Source: Porticoccaceae bacterium UBA4026
Lineage (GTDB): Bacteria > Pseudomonadota > Gammaproteobacteria > Pseudomonadales > Porticoccaceae
DNA: 19,696 bases
Assembly: GCA_002382445.1 (NCBI GenBank)
Contig: DGAQ01000075.1
Coordinates: 1,663 to 21,358 of the forward strand
Reading direction: 5' to 3'
Shown: positions 7,932 through 15,580 of the stretch, one piece after another
Numbering within the stretch: position 1 is the stretch's first letter
How the letters are laid out: each line of letters starts with the position of its first letter
Made by a program: the position numbers and the translations under genes
Notes under the pieces: model-generated
The model's input: the letters and a program-made list of their open reading frames with translations, nothing else
What the model was told of the DNA's origin: nothing
The model's database searches: none

Positions 7932-8867
7932 ATGCGAATAGCAGTGATTGGCGCCGGGGGCGTTGGAGGTTATTTTGGTGCGCGGCTTAGCGAGGCTGGG
8001 GAAGATGTTGTATTTGTGGCTCGAGGTGCGCATTTAGATGCGATGAAGCGCCAAGGCCTAAAAATCTACTCAGCCCTCGGCGACATGCACTTGACTAACG
8101 TCCAATGTACCGATAACACACACGAAATAGGACCCGTAGATATCGTAATGATCGCAGTGAAATTATGGGCTACTGATGAAGCCATACAGGCTGCCAAACC
8201 TCTACTGAAGGCTAAAACGGGGATCATCTCACTTCAAAACGGAATCTTAGCGGAAGACAAATTAAAAGAAACCTACCCTGAAAAATATGTCATGGGCGGA
8301 GTCGCCAACATTGCCGCATTAATAGAAGAGCCAGGGGTCATTCGACATAACGGAAACATGGCGAGTCTGATTTTTGGGGAGCTGGACAACTCCACATCAG
8401 AACGAGCGCAATTGTTGTTTAACTCTTGTCAGGCCGCGAATATCAAAGTCGAGATACCCAAAGATATTAATCTTGCAATTTGGGAAAAATATATACGTTT
8501 AGTCACTATGTCAGCCATGACGACGCTATGCAGAATGCCCATTGGCCCAATACGGAATGACACCGAGACAAGAAATCTACTCGTTCAAATACTCTCAGAA
8601 ATTATCGAAGTCGCCAAAGCTAAGGGGCTAACATTTGGGGGCAACGTTGTTAACGATCAGTTATCCATCATCGACGGTTATCCGCCGAGCATGGTCGCGT
8701 CAATGTGTGGTGATTTACGACGAGGATACCGACTCGAAGTGCCTTGGTTCTCAGGGACGGTAGCAAAACTCGGAGAGTCACTCAACATCCCGACTCCTGC
8801 GAATGCATTCGTCTATACAGCATTGAAACTCTTTGAAGATGGAAAACCCGAAGAAGCTCAAACTTAA
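7932..8867 (+). CDS. 2-dehydropantoate 2-reductase family protein (ApbA/PanE-like)
   Basis: A 311-residue NADPH-dependent 2-ketoacid reductase of the ApbA/PanE family. The N-terminal Rossmann motif is GAGGVGGYFG (7-16). Asn103 in LQNGI and Lys186 in IWEKYIRLV occupy the expected cofactor/substrate and catalytic positions. The C-terminal helical domain holds the family block MCGDLRRGYRLEVPWFSG, whose Glu corresponds to the ketopantoate-contacting Glu of PanE. The usual GRPTE motif is altered to GYRLE, so a 2-ketoacid other than ketopantoate is quite possible. The ribosome site GGGGA sits about 5 bases before the ATG. It is first in a plus-strand operon and is followed after 39 bases by the mandelate-racemase-like gene, which favours a catabolic rather than a pantothenate role. 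Confidence 0.85.
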   Translation: MRIAVIGAGGVGGYFGARLSEAGEDVVFVARGAHLDAMKRQGLKIYSALGDMHLTNVQCTDNTHEIGPVDIVMIAVKLWATDEAIQAAKPLLKAKTGIISLQNGILAEDKLKETYPEKYVMGGVANIAALIEEPGVIRHNGNMASLIFGELDNSTSERAQLLFNSCQAANIKVEIPKDINLAIWEKYIRLVTMSAMTTLCRMPIGPIRNDTETRNLLVQILSEIIEVAKAKGLTFGGNVVNDQLSIIDGYPPSMVASMCGDLRRGYRLEVPWFSGTVAKLGESLNIPTPANAFVYTALKLFEDGKPEEAQT

Positions 8868-8906
8868 GTCCTAATACAAATTTAAAAGTCGAAAGAGGAG
8901 ATAACC

Positions 8907-9998
8907 ATGCCCATTACGATCACAGGGTTCCGAGCTCGAGCCGTAGCCGCCCCAATCAAATACCCACCTCGTCCTGCGAGTGGTGTGATCGATACAGCCG
9001 CCCTTGTTCTCATCGACATAGAAACTAATGAAGGGATCACGGGACACACGTACTTATTCACTTTCTCCAAAAGCATGCTCAAGCCGACTGTGGACTGCTT
9101 TAATGCCGTTTGCGAGCTTATCGTCGGAGACACCGTGTCTCCCTTGGATATTGAAAGCAAACTCAGGAGACACTTCACTTTATATGATACCCACGGGATT
9201 TTAGGTTGCGTACTTGCAGGCATTGACATGGCGGCTTGGGACATCCTCGCAAAAAGCCAAGAGCTTCCGCTGGCCGCCGCACTTGGCGGTACTCCAACCT
9301 CAATCAAAGCCTATAACAGCTGTGGGCTTTGGACCAATGAAACTGCAGACACTCTGCCAAAATTAGCACAGGAACTCATCAGCAGCGGCGATTACAAAGC
9401 TGTAAAAATGCGGATTGGACGACCTGACTTCAACTTAGATCTTGACGCCATTCGATCTGTCAAAAAAGAAATTGGCGATGACATTGGCCTAATGGCTGAC
9501 TTTAATCAATCACTCTCATTGAATGAAGCCATAAAACGTTGTCAAGCACTTGATGATGAGGGCCTTTACTGGATCGAAGATCCAATTCGTCATGATGACT
9601 ACGAAGGTTGCGCGAAAATCCGCGTATCGATTAACACCCCGATTCAAATCGGAGAAAACCTACTAAACTCATTAGAGATGAAAAAAGCAATTGATGCAGA
9701 GGCAGGGGATTTTTATATGCCTGATGTGCAAAGAATCGGGGGCGTCACCGGATGGCTAAGAGCGGCAGCCCTAGCCCAAGCAAACGCTTTAGACCTCTCC
9801 AGTCATTTATTCCCAGAAATTAGTTGTCACCTACTTTCTATATCACCCACACGACATTGGCTCGAATACATGGACTGGGGAGCCAGTGTGGTTCAAGAGC
9901 CTCTCAAAATTATCAATGGTATGGCAATAACGCCGGACCGACCAGGGATCGGGATCTCATGGGACGAAAAAGCCGTCGAGCACTATTTGGTCCTTTGA
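8907..9998 (+). CDS. Mandelate racemase-like enolase-superfamily enzyme (KxR variant)
   Basis: A 363-residue protein collinear with Pseudomonas mandelate racemase at a constant offset of +3. Metal ligands Asp198, Glu224 and Glu250 match D195/E221/E247. The His-Asp dyad His300/Asp273 matches H297/D270, and the general acid Glu320 matches E317. Lys167 matches K164. The second catalytic lysine, K166, is replaced by Arg169 (motif KMR). Family members abstract the alpha-proton of a carboxylate bound to Mg2+ and give racemisation, epimerisation or dehydration. With Arg in place of the S-specific base the reaction may be one-sided, or the substrate may differ. The ribosome site AGAGGAG (8894-8900), 6 bases from the ATG, is the strongest in the window. 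It is followed after 14 bases by the YffB-like gene. The product is best called a hydroxy-acid racemase/dehydratase of unknown substrate. Confidence 0.9.
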   Translation: MPITITGFRARAVAAPIKYPPRPASGVIDTAALVLIDIETNEGITGHTYLFTFSKSMLKPTVDCFNAVCELIVGDTVSPLDIESKLRRHFTLYDTHGILGCVLAGIDMAAWDILAKSQELPLAAALGGTPTSIKAYNSCGLWTNETADTLPKLAQELISSGDYKAVKMRIGRPDFNLDLDAIRSVKKEIGDDIGLMADFNQSLSLNEAIKRCQALDDEGLYWIEDPIRHDDYEGCAKIRVSINTPIQIGENLLNSLEMKKAIDAEAGDFYMPDVQRIGGVTGWLRAAALAQANALDLSSHLFPEISCHLLSISPTRHWLEYMDWGASVVQEPLKIINGMAITPDRPGIGISWDEKAVEHYLVL

Positions 9999-10012
9999 AA
10001 TAAACTAACAAA

Positions 10013-10375
10013 ATGAGCATCCAAATTTTTGGTATCAAAAACTGCAGTACGATGAAAAAAGCCATGAATTGGCTTTCTTTAAACGGGGTGGAGTACGATC
10101 TTCACGACTACAAAAAAGAAGGGGTCAATGAAGCATGGCTCAAGGCTTGGTGTAAGTTGGCGTCCTGGGACTCCCTACTCAACACTCGGGGTACCACTTG
10201 GCGTAAACTAAATGATGGCGAACGTGCCAACGTTGACGAAAAAAAAGCATGTGAACTAATGAAACAATATCCTTCATTAGTAAAAAGACCGGTTTTGGTT
10301 GATGACTCTGGGCAGGTTCACATTGGATTTTCTGAGGCTCAATACCAACAGATGAAGTTCGCACGTAAAAACTAA
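10013..10375 (+). CDS. ArsC/Spx-family small thioredoxin-fold protein (YffB-like)
   Basis: A 120-residue protein of the ArsC/Spx family, near the YffB branch. It has an N-terminal strand leading to Cys11 in GIKNCSTMKKAMNWL, which is the ArsC-type catalytic cysteine without a second cysteine (CSTM). A helical insert around LASWDSLLNTRGTTWRKL is followed by the conserved KRPVLVDDSG strand (about 87-98). Known YffB-like proteins have no firmly assigned reaction; glutathione-dependent thiol chemistry has been proposed for relatives. It lies 14 bases after the racemase-like gene and 30 bases before the FAD dehydrogenase gene, so it is co-transcribed with them. In many proteobacteria YffB-like genes sit elsewhere (near dapE), so the placement here is somewhat unusual. 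Confidence 0.88.
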   Translation: MSIQIFGIKNCSTMKKAMNWLSLNGVEYDLHDYKKEGVNEAWLKAWCKLASWDSLLNTRGTTWRKLNDGERANVDEKKACELMKQYPSLVKRPVLVDDSGQVHIGFSEAQYQQMKFARKN

Positions 10376-10405
10376 CTCACAACTCGATTACAGGTTTAAT
10401 AAAAC

Positions 10406-11791
10406 ATGGCTCTTCCAGAAAAATATTCACAGACCATACTCGATAAATTATCCAGTTTGCTCAACGATCGGGTTTCAACCAATCCATCGGTTAGAGACAC
10501 ACACGGAAAAGATGAATCGTGGCACCATCCACATCGACCTGACGTCGTGGTTTTCCCAAAAACGACAGAAGAAGTTTCAGAAATTGTAAAGATATGTTCT
10601 GAATTCGAAATTCCCGTTATTGCCTATGGAACAGGCACGAGCCTCGAAGGCAATGTCATTCCGCATAACGGGGGCATCGTCGTCGACCTCATGCACATGG
10701 ATCAAGTATTACGTGTCAATGCCGAGGACTTGGATTGTACTGTGCAGGCAAGAGTGACTCGGAAGCAACTGAATGAATTCATTAGAGACCAAGGCCTATT
10801 TTTCCCAATTGACCCTGGCGCGGACGCTTCTTTAGGCGGCATGGCGGCCACTCGGGCATCAGGAACGAACGCTGTTCGATATGGGACGATGCGAGAAAAC
10901 GTATTAGCGCTCACCGTCGTCCTAGCAGACGGACGTATTATTCGCACATCAAGAAGAGCGCGTAAGTCTGCTGCCGGCTATGATTTAACTCGACTGTTTG
11001 TTGGCTCCGAAGGAACCCTTGGGATTATTACAGAAGTTACTTTAAAGCTCTACGGAATCCCCGAAGCCATGGCAGCAGCCGTCTGCTCTTTTGATTCACT
11101 TGAGGGCGCAATTGATACCGTGATACAAACGATACAACTAGGTGTCCCCATCGCTAGAATTGAATTACTGGATGATGTTCAAATGGGTGCGGTTAACGCT
11201 TTTTCAAAGCTCGACTATCCAGTGAAAGATACCTTATTTCTAGAATTTCACGGCAGTGAAGCTGGTGTTCAGGAGCAAGCAGAAACGGTGCAGGCCATTG
11301 CCGCAGAGAACTCTGGCGGAGAATTCAAATGGGCTACCAAACCAGAAGATAGAAATAAATTATGGGCAGCACGGCACGACGTTACTTATGCCACTAAAGC
11401 CCTACGACCCGGAGCTGAAGTGTGGGCAACCGATGTCTGCGTCCCCATTTCACGACTTGCCGAATGCATTTTAGAAACCAAAAAAGATCTAGCCGATAGC
11501 TTTTTGATAGCACCACTTGTCGGCCACGCTGGGGATGGGAATTTTCATCTTGGCTTCGTGATTAAGCGAGAAGAGGAACACGAACTCAAAGAAGCAGAAA
11601 GATTGAACGACCGATTAGTCATGCGCGCTATTGCTATGGACGGCACCTGCACCGGAGAGCATGGCATTGGGCTTGGGAAGATGAAATTTTTAACCGCGGA
11701 GCACGGTGAAGCTGTGTCTGTCATGCGTAGTATTAAAAAGGCACTAGACCCAAAAAACATCATGAACCCCGGAAAAATTTTCACCATATAA
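10406..11791 (+). CDS. FAD-linked D-2-hydroxyacid dehydrogenase (D-lactate dehydrogenase/GlcD family)
   Basis: A 461-residue flavoprotein that oxidises a D-2-hydroxy acid to the 2-oxo acid and passes electrons to quinone or cytochrome. The FAD_binding_4 half has the loop GTGTSLEGN and the block PIDPGADASLGGMAATRASG. The C-terminal FAD-oxidase half has GHAGDGNFHLGF, with His374 and His381, and GEHGIGLGKMKF with Glu418, the expected metal-binding trio of D-lactate dehydrogenases. The end LDPKNIMNPGKIF is typical. It lacks a signal peptide. No glcE or glcF gene is adjacent, so a stand-alone D-lactate-dehydrogenase-type enzyme is more likely than the GlcDEF glycolate oxidase. The ribosome site is weak (AGG about 13 bases upstream). 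Its place behind a racemase-like gene suggests that it uses a D-hydroxy acid made or handled there. Confidence 0.92.
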   Translation: MALPEKYSQTILDKLSSLLNDRVSTNPSVRDTHGKDESWHHPHRPDVVVFPKTTEEVSEIVKICSEFEIPVIAYGTGTSLEGNVIPHNGGIVVDLMHMDQVLRVNAEDLDCTVQARVTRKQLNEFIRDQGLFFPIDPGADASLGGMAATRASGTNAVRYGTMRENVLALTVVLADGRIIRTSRRARKSAAGYDLTRLFVGSEGTLGIITEVTLKLYGIPEAMAAAVCSFDSLEGAIDTVIQTIQLGVPIARIELLDDVQMGAVNAFSKLDYPVKDTLFLEFHGSEAGVQEQAETVQAIAAENSGGEFKWATKPEDRNKLWAARHDVTYATKALRPGAEVWATDVCVPISRLAECILETKKDLADSFLIAPLVGHAGDGNFHLGFVIKREEEHELKEAERLNDRLVMRAIAMDGTCTGEHGIGLGKMKFLTAEHGEAVSVMRSIKKALDPKNIMNPGKIFTI

Positions 11792-11809
11792 CACACTAAA
11801 TCTGCCGCT

Positions 11810-12790
11810 TTGGACTCGCTGACTCAAATTGCTCTTGGAGCTACTGTCGGCGCAATATGCGTATCCCCAAAAGATAAGCGTCGCGCGGCGGTAGTCGGTG
11901 CTGTGCTGGGCACACTGCCAGACCTAGATGTGCTGATACGTTACGCTGACCCCATCGACAATTTCATTAAGCATCGAGGATTCAGTCACTCTTTTCTCGT
12001 ACTGGTTACGCTATCGCTATTAATTTGGTTTATTGCCAGGAAGCTCACCAATTGCGTCTCAAGCGACCCCTATACTTGGTTAGCCTCAATCACACTCGCT
12101 CTGGTAACGCATCCGATTTTAGATGCCCATACCGTGTACGGCACACAGCTACTTTGGCCTCTCGATACGCCACCGGTAATGTGGTCCACAATTTTTATTA
12201 TCGATCCGGCGTACACGCTTCCACTCGTCCTCTCGACAGTTTTCGTGATATGGGCACCCCGATGGAAACACATCCAAACAACGCTGGTGATAGGACTTCT
12301 AATAAGCTCCGGATATCTAGCTTGGTCGTGGGTAGGAAAAATCGTAGTCAATCACAAGCTGGCCTCGGCGCTAAACCTGAACACCACTGAGGCACAAAAA
12401 TACTTTACCGTCCCCACCCCCTTTAATACGTTACTGTGGCGCGTCGTTGTGATGAATGCCGAAGGATATCAAGAGGGGTTTTACTCCTTGATGAAGCCTA
12501 ATCAAGAGATCATTTTTCGACAAGTAGATGTCGACCCAGAAGCGCAAGATCTGGTATCTACATACGTAAGTTATAAAAAGCTCCAATGGTTTTCACACGG
12601 TTTTCTTAAAACGGAGATCATCGAAGATCATGTGATAATCAGCGACTTACGTATGGGATCGGAGCCAGATTATGTTTTTCGTTTCGCAATTGGTGCTAAG
12701 GCTTCTGGCGCATGGCTGCCGATCACACCTTTAAAAAAAGGAACACGTTACGACCGGGAGCGACTAAAAGAAATATTCGAAATGCTTTAA
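11810..12790 (+). CDS. Inner-membrane metal-dependent hydrolase-like protein (YdjM/YbcI family)
   Basis: A 326-residue polytopic membrane protein of the YdjM-like family. The N-terminal MDSLTQIALGATVGA, the acidic pair TLPDLD (Asp38, Asp40), HRGFSHS (55-61) and the later THPILDAHT form the family's conserved His/Asp set, thought to bind metal. Several hydrophobic helices follow (about 60-200), then a soluble C-terminal region from about 205 on. The start is a TTG at 11810: the family begins MDS.TQ at exactly this point. No ribosome site is visible, and the gene follows the FAD dehydrogenase stop by 18 bases, which suggests reinitiation. The family's substrate is not known. It ends 20 bases from the convergent CDGSH gene. 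Confidence 0.85.
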   Translation: MDSLTQIALGATVGAICVSPKDKRRAAVVGAVLGTLPDLDVLIRYADPIDNFIKHRGFSHSFLVLVTLSLLIWFIARKLTNCVSSDPYTWLASITLALVTHPILDAHTVYGTQLLWPLDTPPVMWSTIFIIDPAYTLPLVLSTVFVIWAPRWKHIQTTLVIGLLISSGYLAWSWVGKIVVNHKLASALNLNTTEAQKYFTVPTPFNTLLWRVVVMNAEGYQEGFYSLMKPNQEIIFRQVDVDPEAQDLVSTYVSYKKLQWFSHGFLKTEIIEDHVIISDLRMGSEPDYVFRFAIGAKASGAWLPITPLKKGTRYDRERLKEIFEML

Positions 12791-12810
12791 CTCTGATCTC
12801 TATGCATTAA

Positions 12811-13233
12811 CTAGTCCCCACCAGCTGGATGTTTATTTTTATGCGCACCATCGCAAAACGGTTTCATCTGCGAATAGCCGCATCGACACAGCTTCACTCG
12901 ATCCCCCTCCCAACTCGCAAGGTTTTCATCGACGATAGATACTGGTCCAGTTATATAAAAAGGTCCGCCCCCTATCGCCTTCACAAGTATGGCCCCATCT
13001 AACGGAACAATATTCTCGTTCCTGACTTTATATTCGATGTTGAGGTGATCATCTGTTGTAAACAGAAACGAATTATGAGATCGATCACAAAATGGAATGC
13101 TACTCGTCTTACCACAACGGCATAAACTCAATGGAACACCTCCCAACTTGCGAGACACCTCATGCTCGTCACGATAGGTAAATAGTCCATCAAAAGATAA
13201 GGGGCCATCTCTAATGACTTTAATTTTCAACAT
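12811..13233 (-). CDS. Tandem CDGSH iron-sulfur domain protein
   Basis: A 140-residue protein with two CDGSH-type [2Fe-2S] sites. The first is Cys38, Cys40, Cys49 and His53 in CRCGKTSSIPFCDRSH. The second is Cys116, Cys118, Cys127 and His131 in CRCGYSQMKPFCDGAH. The first site has Arg instead of the usual Gly after CD. The three-Cys/one-His ligand set marks a redox- or cluster-transfer protein of the mitoNEET superfamily, here a soluble bacterial double-domain form. It has no signal peptide. It is the last gene of the long minus-strand run, 17 bases after the bdhA stop, and has no recognisable ribosome site before its ATG, so it may be translated by coupling. Its role in this operon is unknown. 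Confidence 0.92.
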   Translation of the reverse strand: MLKIKVIRDGPLSFDGLFTYRDEHEVSRKLGGVPLSLCRCGKTSSIPFCDRSHNSFLFTTDDHLNIEYKVRNENIVPLDGAILVKAIGGGPFYITGPVSIVDENLASWEGDRVKLCRCGYSQMKPFCDGAHKNKHPAGGD

Positions 13234-13250
13234 GAATGATGAAGGTATAA

Positions 13251-14033
13251 CTAGTGCGCAGTCCAGCCACCATCGATAGCGTACGCAGACCCTGTAATCG
13301 ATGAGGCTTGATCGGATGCAAGAAAAAGCGCCAAAGCGGCGACTTGATCTATTTGCACAAATTTTCGAGTAGGCTGCCGTTCAAGTATTAAATTTCGAAC
13401 CACCTCGTCTTCGGGCATCGACTTGTCACGCGACAACGCTTCAACTTGCGCCTTAACAAGAGGGGTTTCCACCCAACCTGGGCAAATAGCATTGCAAGTC
13501 ACCCCGGACTCCGCCACTTCAAGAGCCACCGTCTTAGTAAGGCCTACCAATCCATGTTTGGCCGCCACATAAGCCGATTTATTTGGTGACGCAATCAGGC
13601 CATGGGCTGACGCAATATTAATAATCCGACCAAAGCCATGATTGCGCATGCCTGGAAGAATCAATCTCGTCATGTGAAAGGCCGACGATAAATTAACAGC
13701 TAACACCAAATCCCATTTATCAGTTGGGAAATCTTCAACACATGAAACATGCTGAACTCCGGCATTGTTAACCAATACGTCGATGGTACCCAACGCCTCT
13801 TTCGCATCATGCACATAGCGCTCAATCTCATCCGGCTTAGACATATCAGCATTCGAATAAAACACTCGGGCACCAGAGTTTTCCCTTAGATCGCCTTCGA
13901 TCTTTTGGATATCGTCTTGGCTACCAAATCCGTTAAGACCAATGTCATATCCGTTCGATGCAAATGTCCTAGCAATTCCTAGGCCAATGCCTGAAGTAGA
14001 ACCTGTAACAATCACGACCTTTCGTCTATTCAT
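13251..14033 (-). CDS. bdhA: D-3-hydroxybutyrate dehydrogenase
   Basis: A 260-residue short-chain dehydrogenase that interconverts (R)-3-hydroxybutyrate and acetoacetate with NAD in the cytoplasm. The nucleotide motif is TGSTSGIGLG (10-19), followed by NNAG at 89-92, catalytic Ser142, Tyr155 and Lys159. The substrate-binding residues known from Pseudomonas 3-hydroxybutyrate dehydrogenases are all present at their usual numbers: Gln94, His144, Lys152 and Gln196. That numbering supports the ATG at 14033, although an ATG at 14045 with GGAG 9 bases upstream is an alternative adding four residues. The start overlaps the end of the upstream alpha/beta hydrolase gene by 8 bases, so translation is probably coupled. 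It indicates that 3-hydroxybutyrate or acetoacetate is an intermediate of this operon. Confidence 0.95.
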   Translation of the reverse strand: MNRRKVVIVTGSTSGIGLGIARTFASNGYDIGLNGFGSQDDIQKIEGDLRENSGARVFYSNADMSKPDEIERYVHDAKEALGTIDVLVNNAGVQHVSCVEDFPTDKWDLVLAVNLSSAFHMTRLILPGMRNHGFGRIINIASAHGLIASPNKSAYVAAKHGLVGLTKTVALEVAESGVTCNAICPGWVETPLVKAQVEALSRDKSMPEDEVVRNLILERQPTRKFVQIDQVAALALFLASDQASSITGSAYAIDGGWTAH

Positions 14034-14823
14034 ACCTTGTCTCATTCAAAATATCTCCAACAAAGTGAACAATTGCCTCTAAGGTAGCCGTAGGTTGGGC
14101 TGCATGCGGCGAATGCCCACAATCTTCTAAAATTACTCGCTGAGTCGGTGCCGGTGATAACTTCTCAATGACTTCAATTTGAGCCAACGTACCATAAGGG
14201 TCATTATCACTTTGAATAAGTAACGATTCACAATTTATACGCTCAACGTATGTTTCGATATTCCAACTTTTAAATTGAGGCGATAACCAAATATCATTCC
14301 ACCCCCAAAAAGCCGATTCAACATTATCGTGATAGCGACCTAATTTCTGTGGCAACTCCGTTTTTTCGAAAGCTAATCGAGCCTGCTGAATACTTTGCAC
14401 CGTCAACTCCTCTACAAACACGTGAGGAGCCATTAACACCAAACCGTTAACGTCATGTCCACCGCCATTATGAATAAGCGCAATGGAAGCTCCATCGCTG
14501 TGCCCAACCAATATGGGCGACGCGACTCCAATATGCTTTAAAAACTTAGGCAAAATATTCAATGCTTCATCATGCATATATTCCACTGACCGCTTTTCGG
14601 AGAGAGGTGTGGACCTACCATAGCCATATCTCGAATATATGAAAACACGACATCCCGTTGCTTTCGCAAGGTCCTCAGGGAAGCTCTTCCATAAGCCAAT
14701 AGAACCAAGACCTTCATGCAACATAACAAGTGCGTCTGTTGTCAAAGTCGCATCATCAGGCTCGATACATCTATACTCCAGTCGCTTATCATCGATATCA
14801 AAGACACTATCCGTAATTCTCAT
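14026..14823 (-). CDS. Alpha/beta hydrolase of unknown substrate
   Basis: With the ATG at 14823 this is a 265-residue serine hydrolase. The oxyanion region is MLHEGLGSIGLW (34-45), the nucleophile elbow is GHSDGAS with Ser109, the acid is probably Asp208 in SDNDPYG, and the base is His237 in DCGHSPH. It has no signal peptide, so it is cytoplasmic. It could be an esterase, lactonase or thioesterase; sequence alone does not decide. A TTG at 14907 would extend the frame into the livF gene and is less likely. The gene follows livF by 43 bases and overlaps bdhA, so a substrate imported by the Liv-type transporter and released as a 3-hydroxybutyrate-related acid is a reasonable guess. Confidence 0.85.
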   Translation of the reverse strand: MRITDSVFDIDDKRLEYRCIEPDDATLTTDALVMLHEGLGSIGLWKSFPEDLAKATGCRVFIYSRYGYGRSTPLSEKRSVEYMHDEALNILPKFLKHIGVASPILVGHSDGASIALIHNGGGHDVNGLVLMAPHVFVEELTVQSIQQARLAFEKTELPQKLGRYHDNVESAFWGWNDIWLSPQFKSWNIETYVERINCESLLIQSDNDPYGTLAQIEVIEKLSPAPTQRVILEDCGHSPHAAQPTATLEAIVHFVGDILNETRYE

Positions 14824-14866
14824 GACTGTAGTTCTTTCAAAAAAATTTACCGACTGATTGGAAACC

Positions 14867-15580
14867 TTAAATTCCCAACCAACTTTTAAGTTCTTTGGGC
14901 TGCTCAATTAGCTTCGACGGAGAGTCATCAAACACAACTCCACCTTTAACCATTACGACACTTCGATTCGATATTTTTGAGAGCGCCTTAAAATTCTTGT
15001 CGACAATTAAAGTTGAAATGCCAGACCTTTTAACGATCCCGATTATGCTCCAGATATCTTGGGCAATTAGCGGCGCTAGCCCCTCTGTCGCCTCATCCAA
15101 TATCAATAAATCAGGGTTGGTTAGCAATGCTCTACCGATACTTAACATCTGTTGCTCCCCCCCGGAGAGCTGCTGTCCGCCATAAATCAAACGCTCTTTA
15201 AGTCGCGGAAAACTATCAAGCACTCGATCATAGGTCCACTCCATTCGGCCCTCAAACCCCGGTCGCGCAGCTAACAGCAAGTTCTCTTTAACAGACAAGT
15301 TTTTGAAAATACCACGCCCTTCTGGAACATACGCAATGCCCCTACGAGCGAGTACGTGGGTAGCTAAGGATTTAATATCCTGCCCTCGAAACCGAATAGA
15401 GCCAGAAGTAGCCGGCACCAAACCCATAAGACATTTAATGAGTGTCGTTTTGCCCATTCCATTACGACCCATCAACGCTACTGTTTCACCACGTTTAATG
15501 TCCAAGCTCACACCATGGAGTACATGGCTCAATCCGTAATGAGAGTGCAGATCTGTGACATTTACTAGCGCATCAGTCAC
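14867..15580 (-). CDS. livF: Branched-chain amino acid-type ABC transporter ATPase LivF
   Basis: A 237-residue ABC ATPase on the cytoplasmic face of a Liv/HAAT-type importer. The Walker A motif is GRNGMGKTT (38-46), the Q-loop region reads YVPEGRGIF, the signature is LSGGEQQ, and Walker B is LLILDEATEGLAP, whose ATEGLAP form is typical of LivF. The switch region reads VDKN in place of a histidine loop, as in many LivF proteins. The length is normal for the family. Its start lies inside the end of livG (8-base overlap), a sign of coupled translation. The cargo is not fixed by the ATPase; relatives import amino acids, aromatic acids, amides or urea. Confidence 0.94.
   Translation of the reverse strand: MTDALVNVTDLHSHYGLSHVLHGVSLDIKRGETVALMGRNGMGKTTLIKCLMGLVPATSGSIRFRGQDIKSLATHVLARRGIAYVPEGRGIFKNLSVKENLLLAARPGFEGRMEWTYDRVLDSFPRLKERLIYGGQQLSGGEQQMLSIGRALLTNPDLLILDEATEGLAPLIAQDIWSIIGIVKRSGISTLIVDKNFKALSKISNRSVVMVKGGVVFDDSPSKLIEQPKELKSWLGI

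Noticed and set aside
7932..8867. Naming the reductase panE with a role in pantothenate synthesis
   Set aside because: The GRPTE-type motif is altered and the operon context is catabolic; only family membership is supported.
8882..9307. 141-codon open frame on the minus strand opposite the racemase-like gene
   Set aside because: It lies antisense within a gene with full family conservation, has biased composition and no recognisable domain; a shadow frame.
10406..11791. Assignment of the FAD enzyme as glycolate oxidase subunit GlcD
   Set aside because: No glcE or glcF is adjacent, and the protein looks like a stand-alone D-lactate/D-2-hydroxyacid dehydrogenase; the neutral name was kept.
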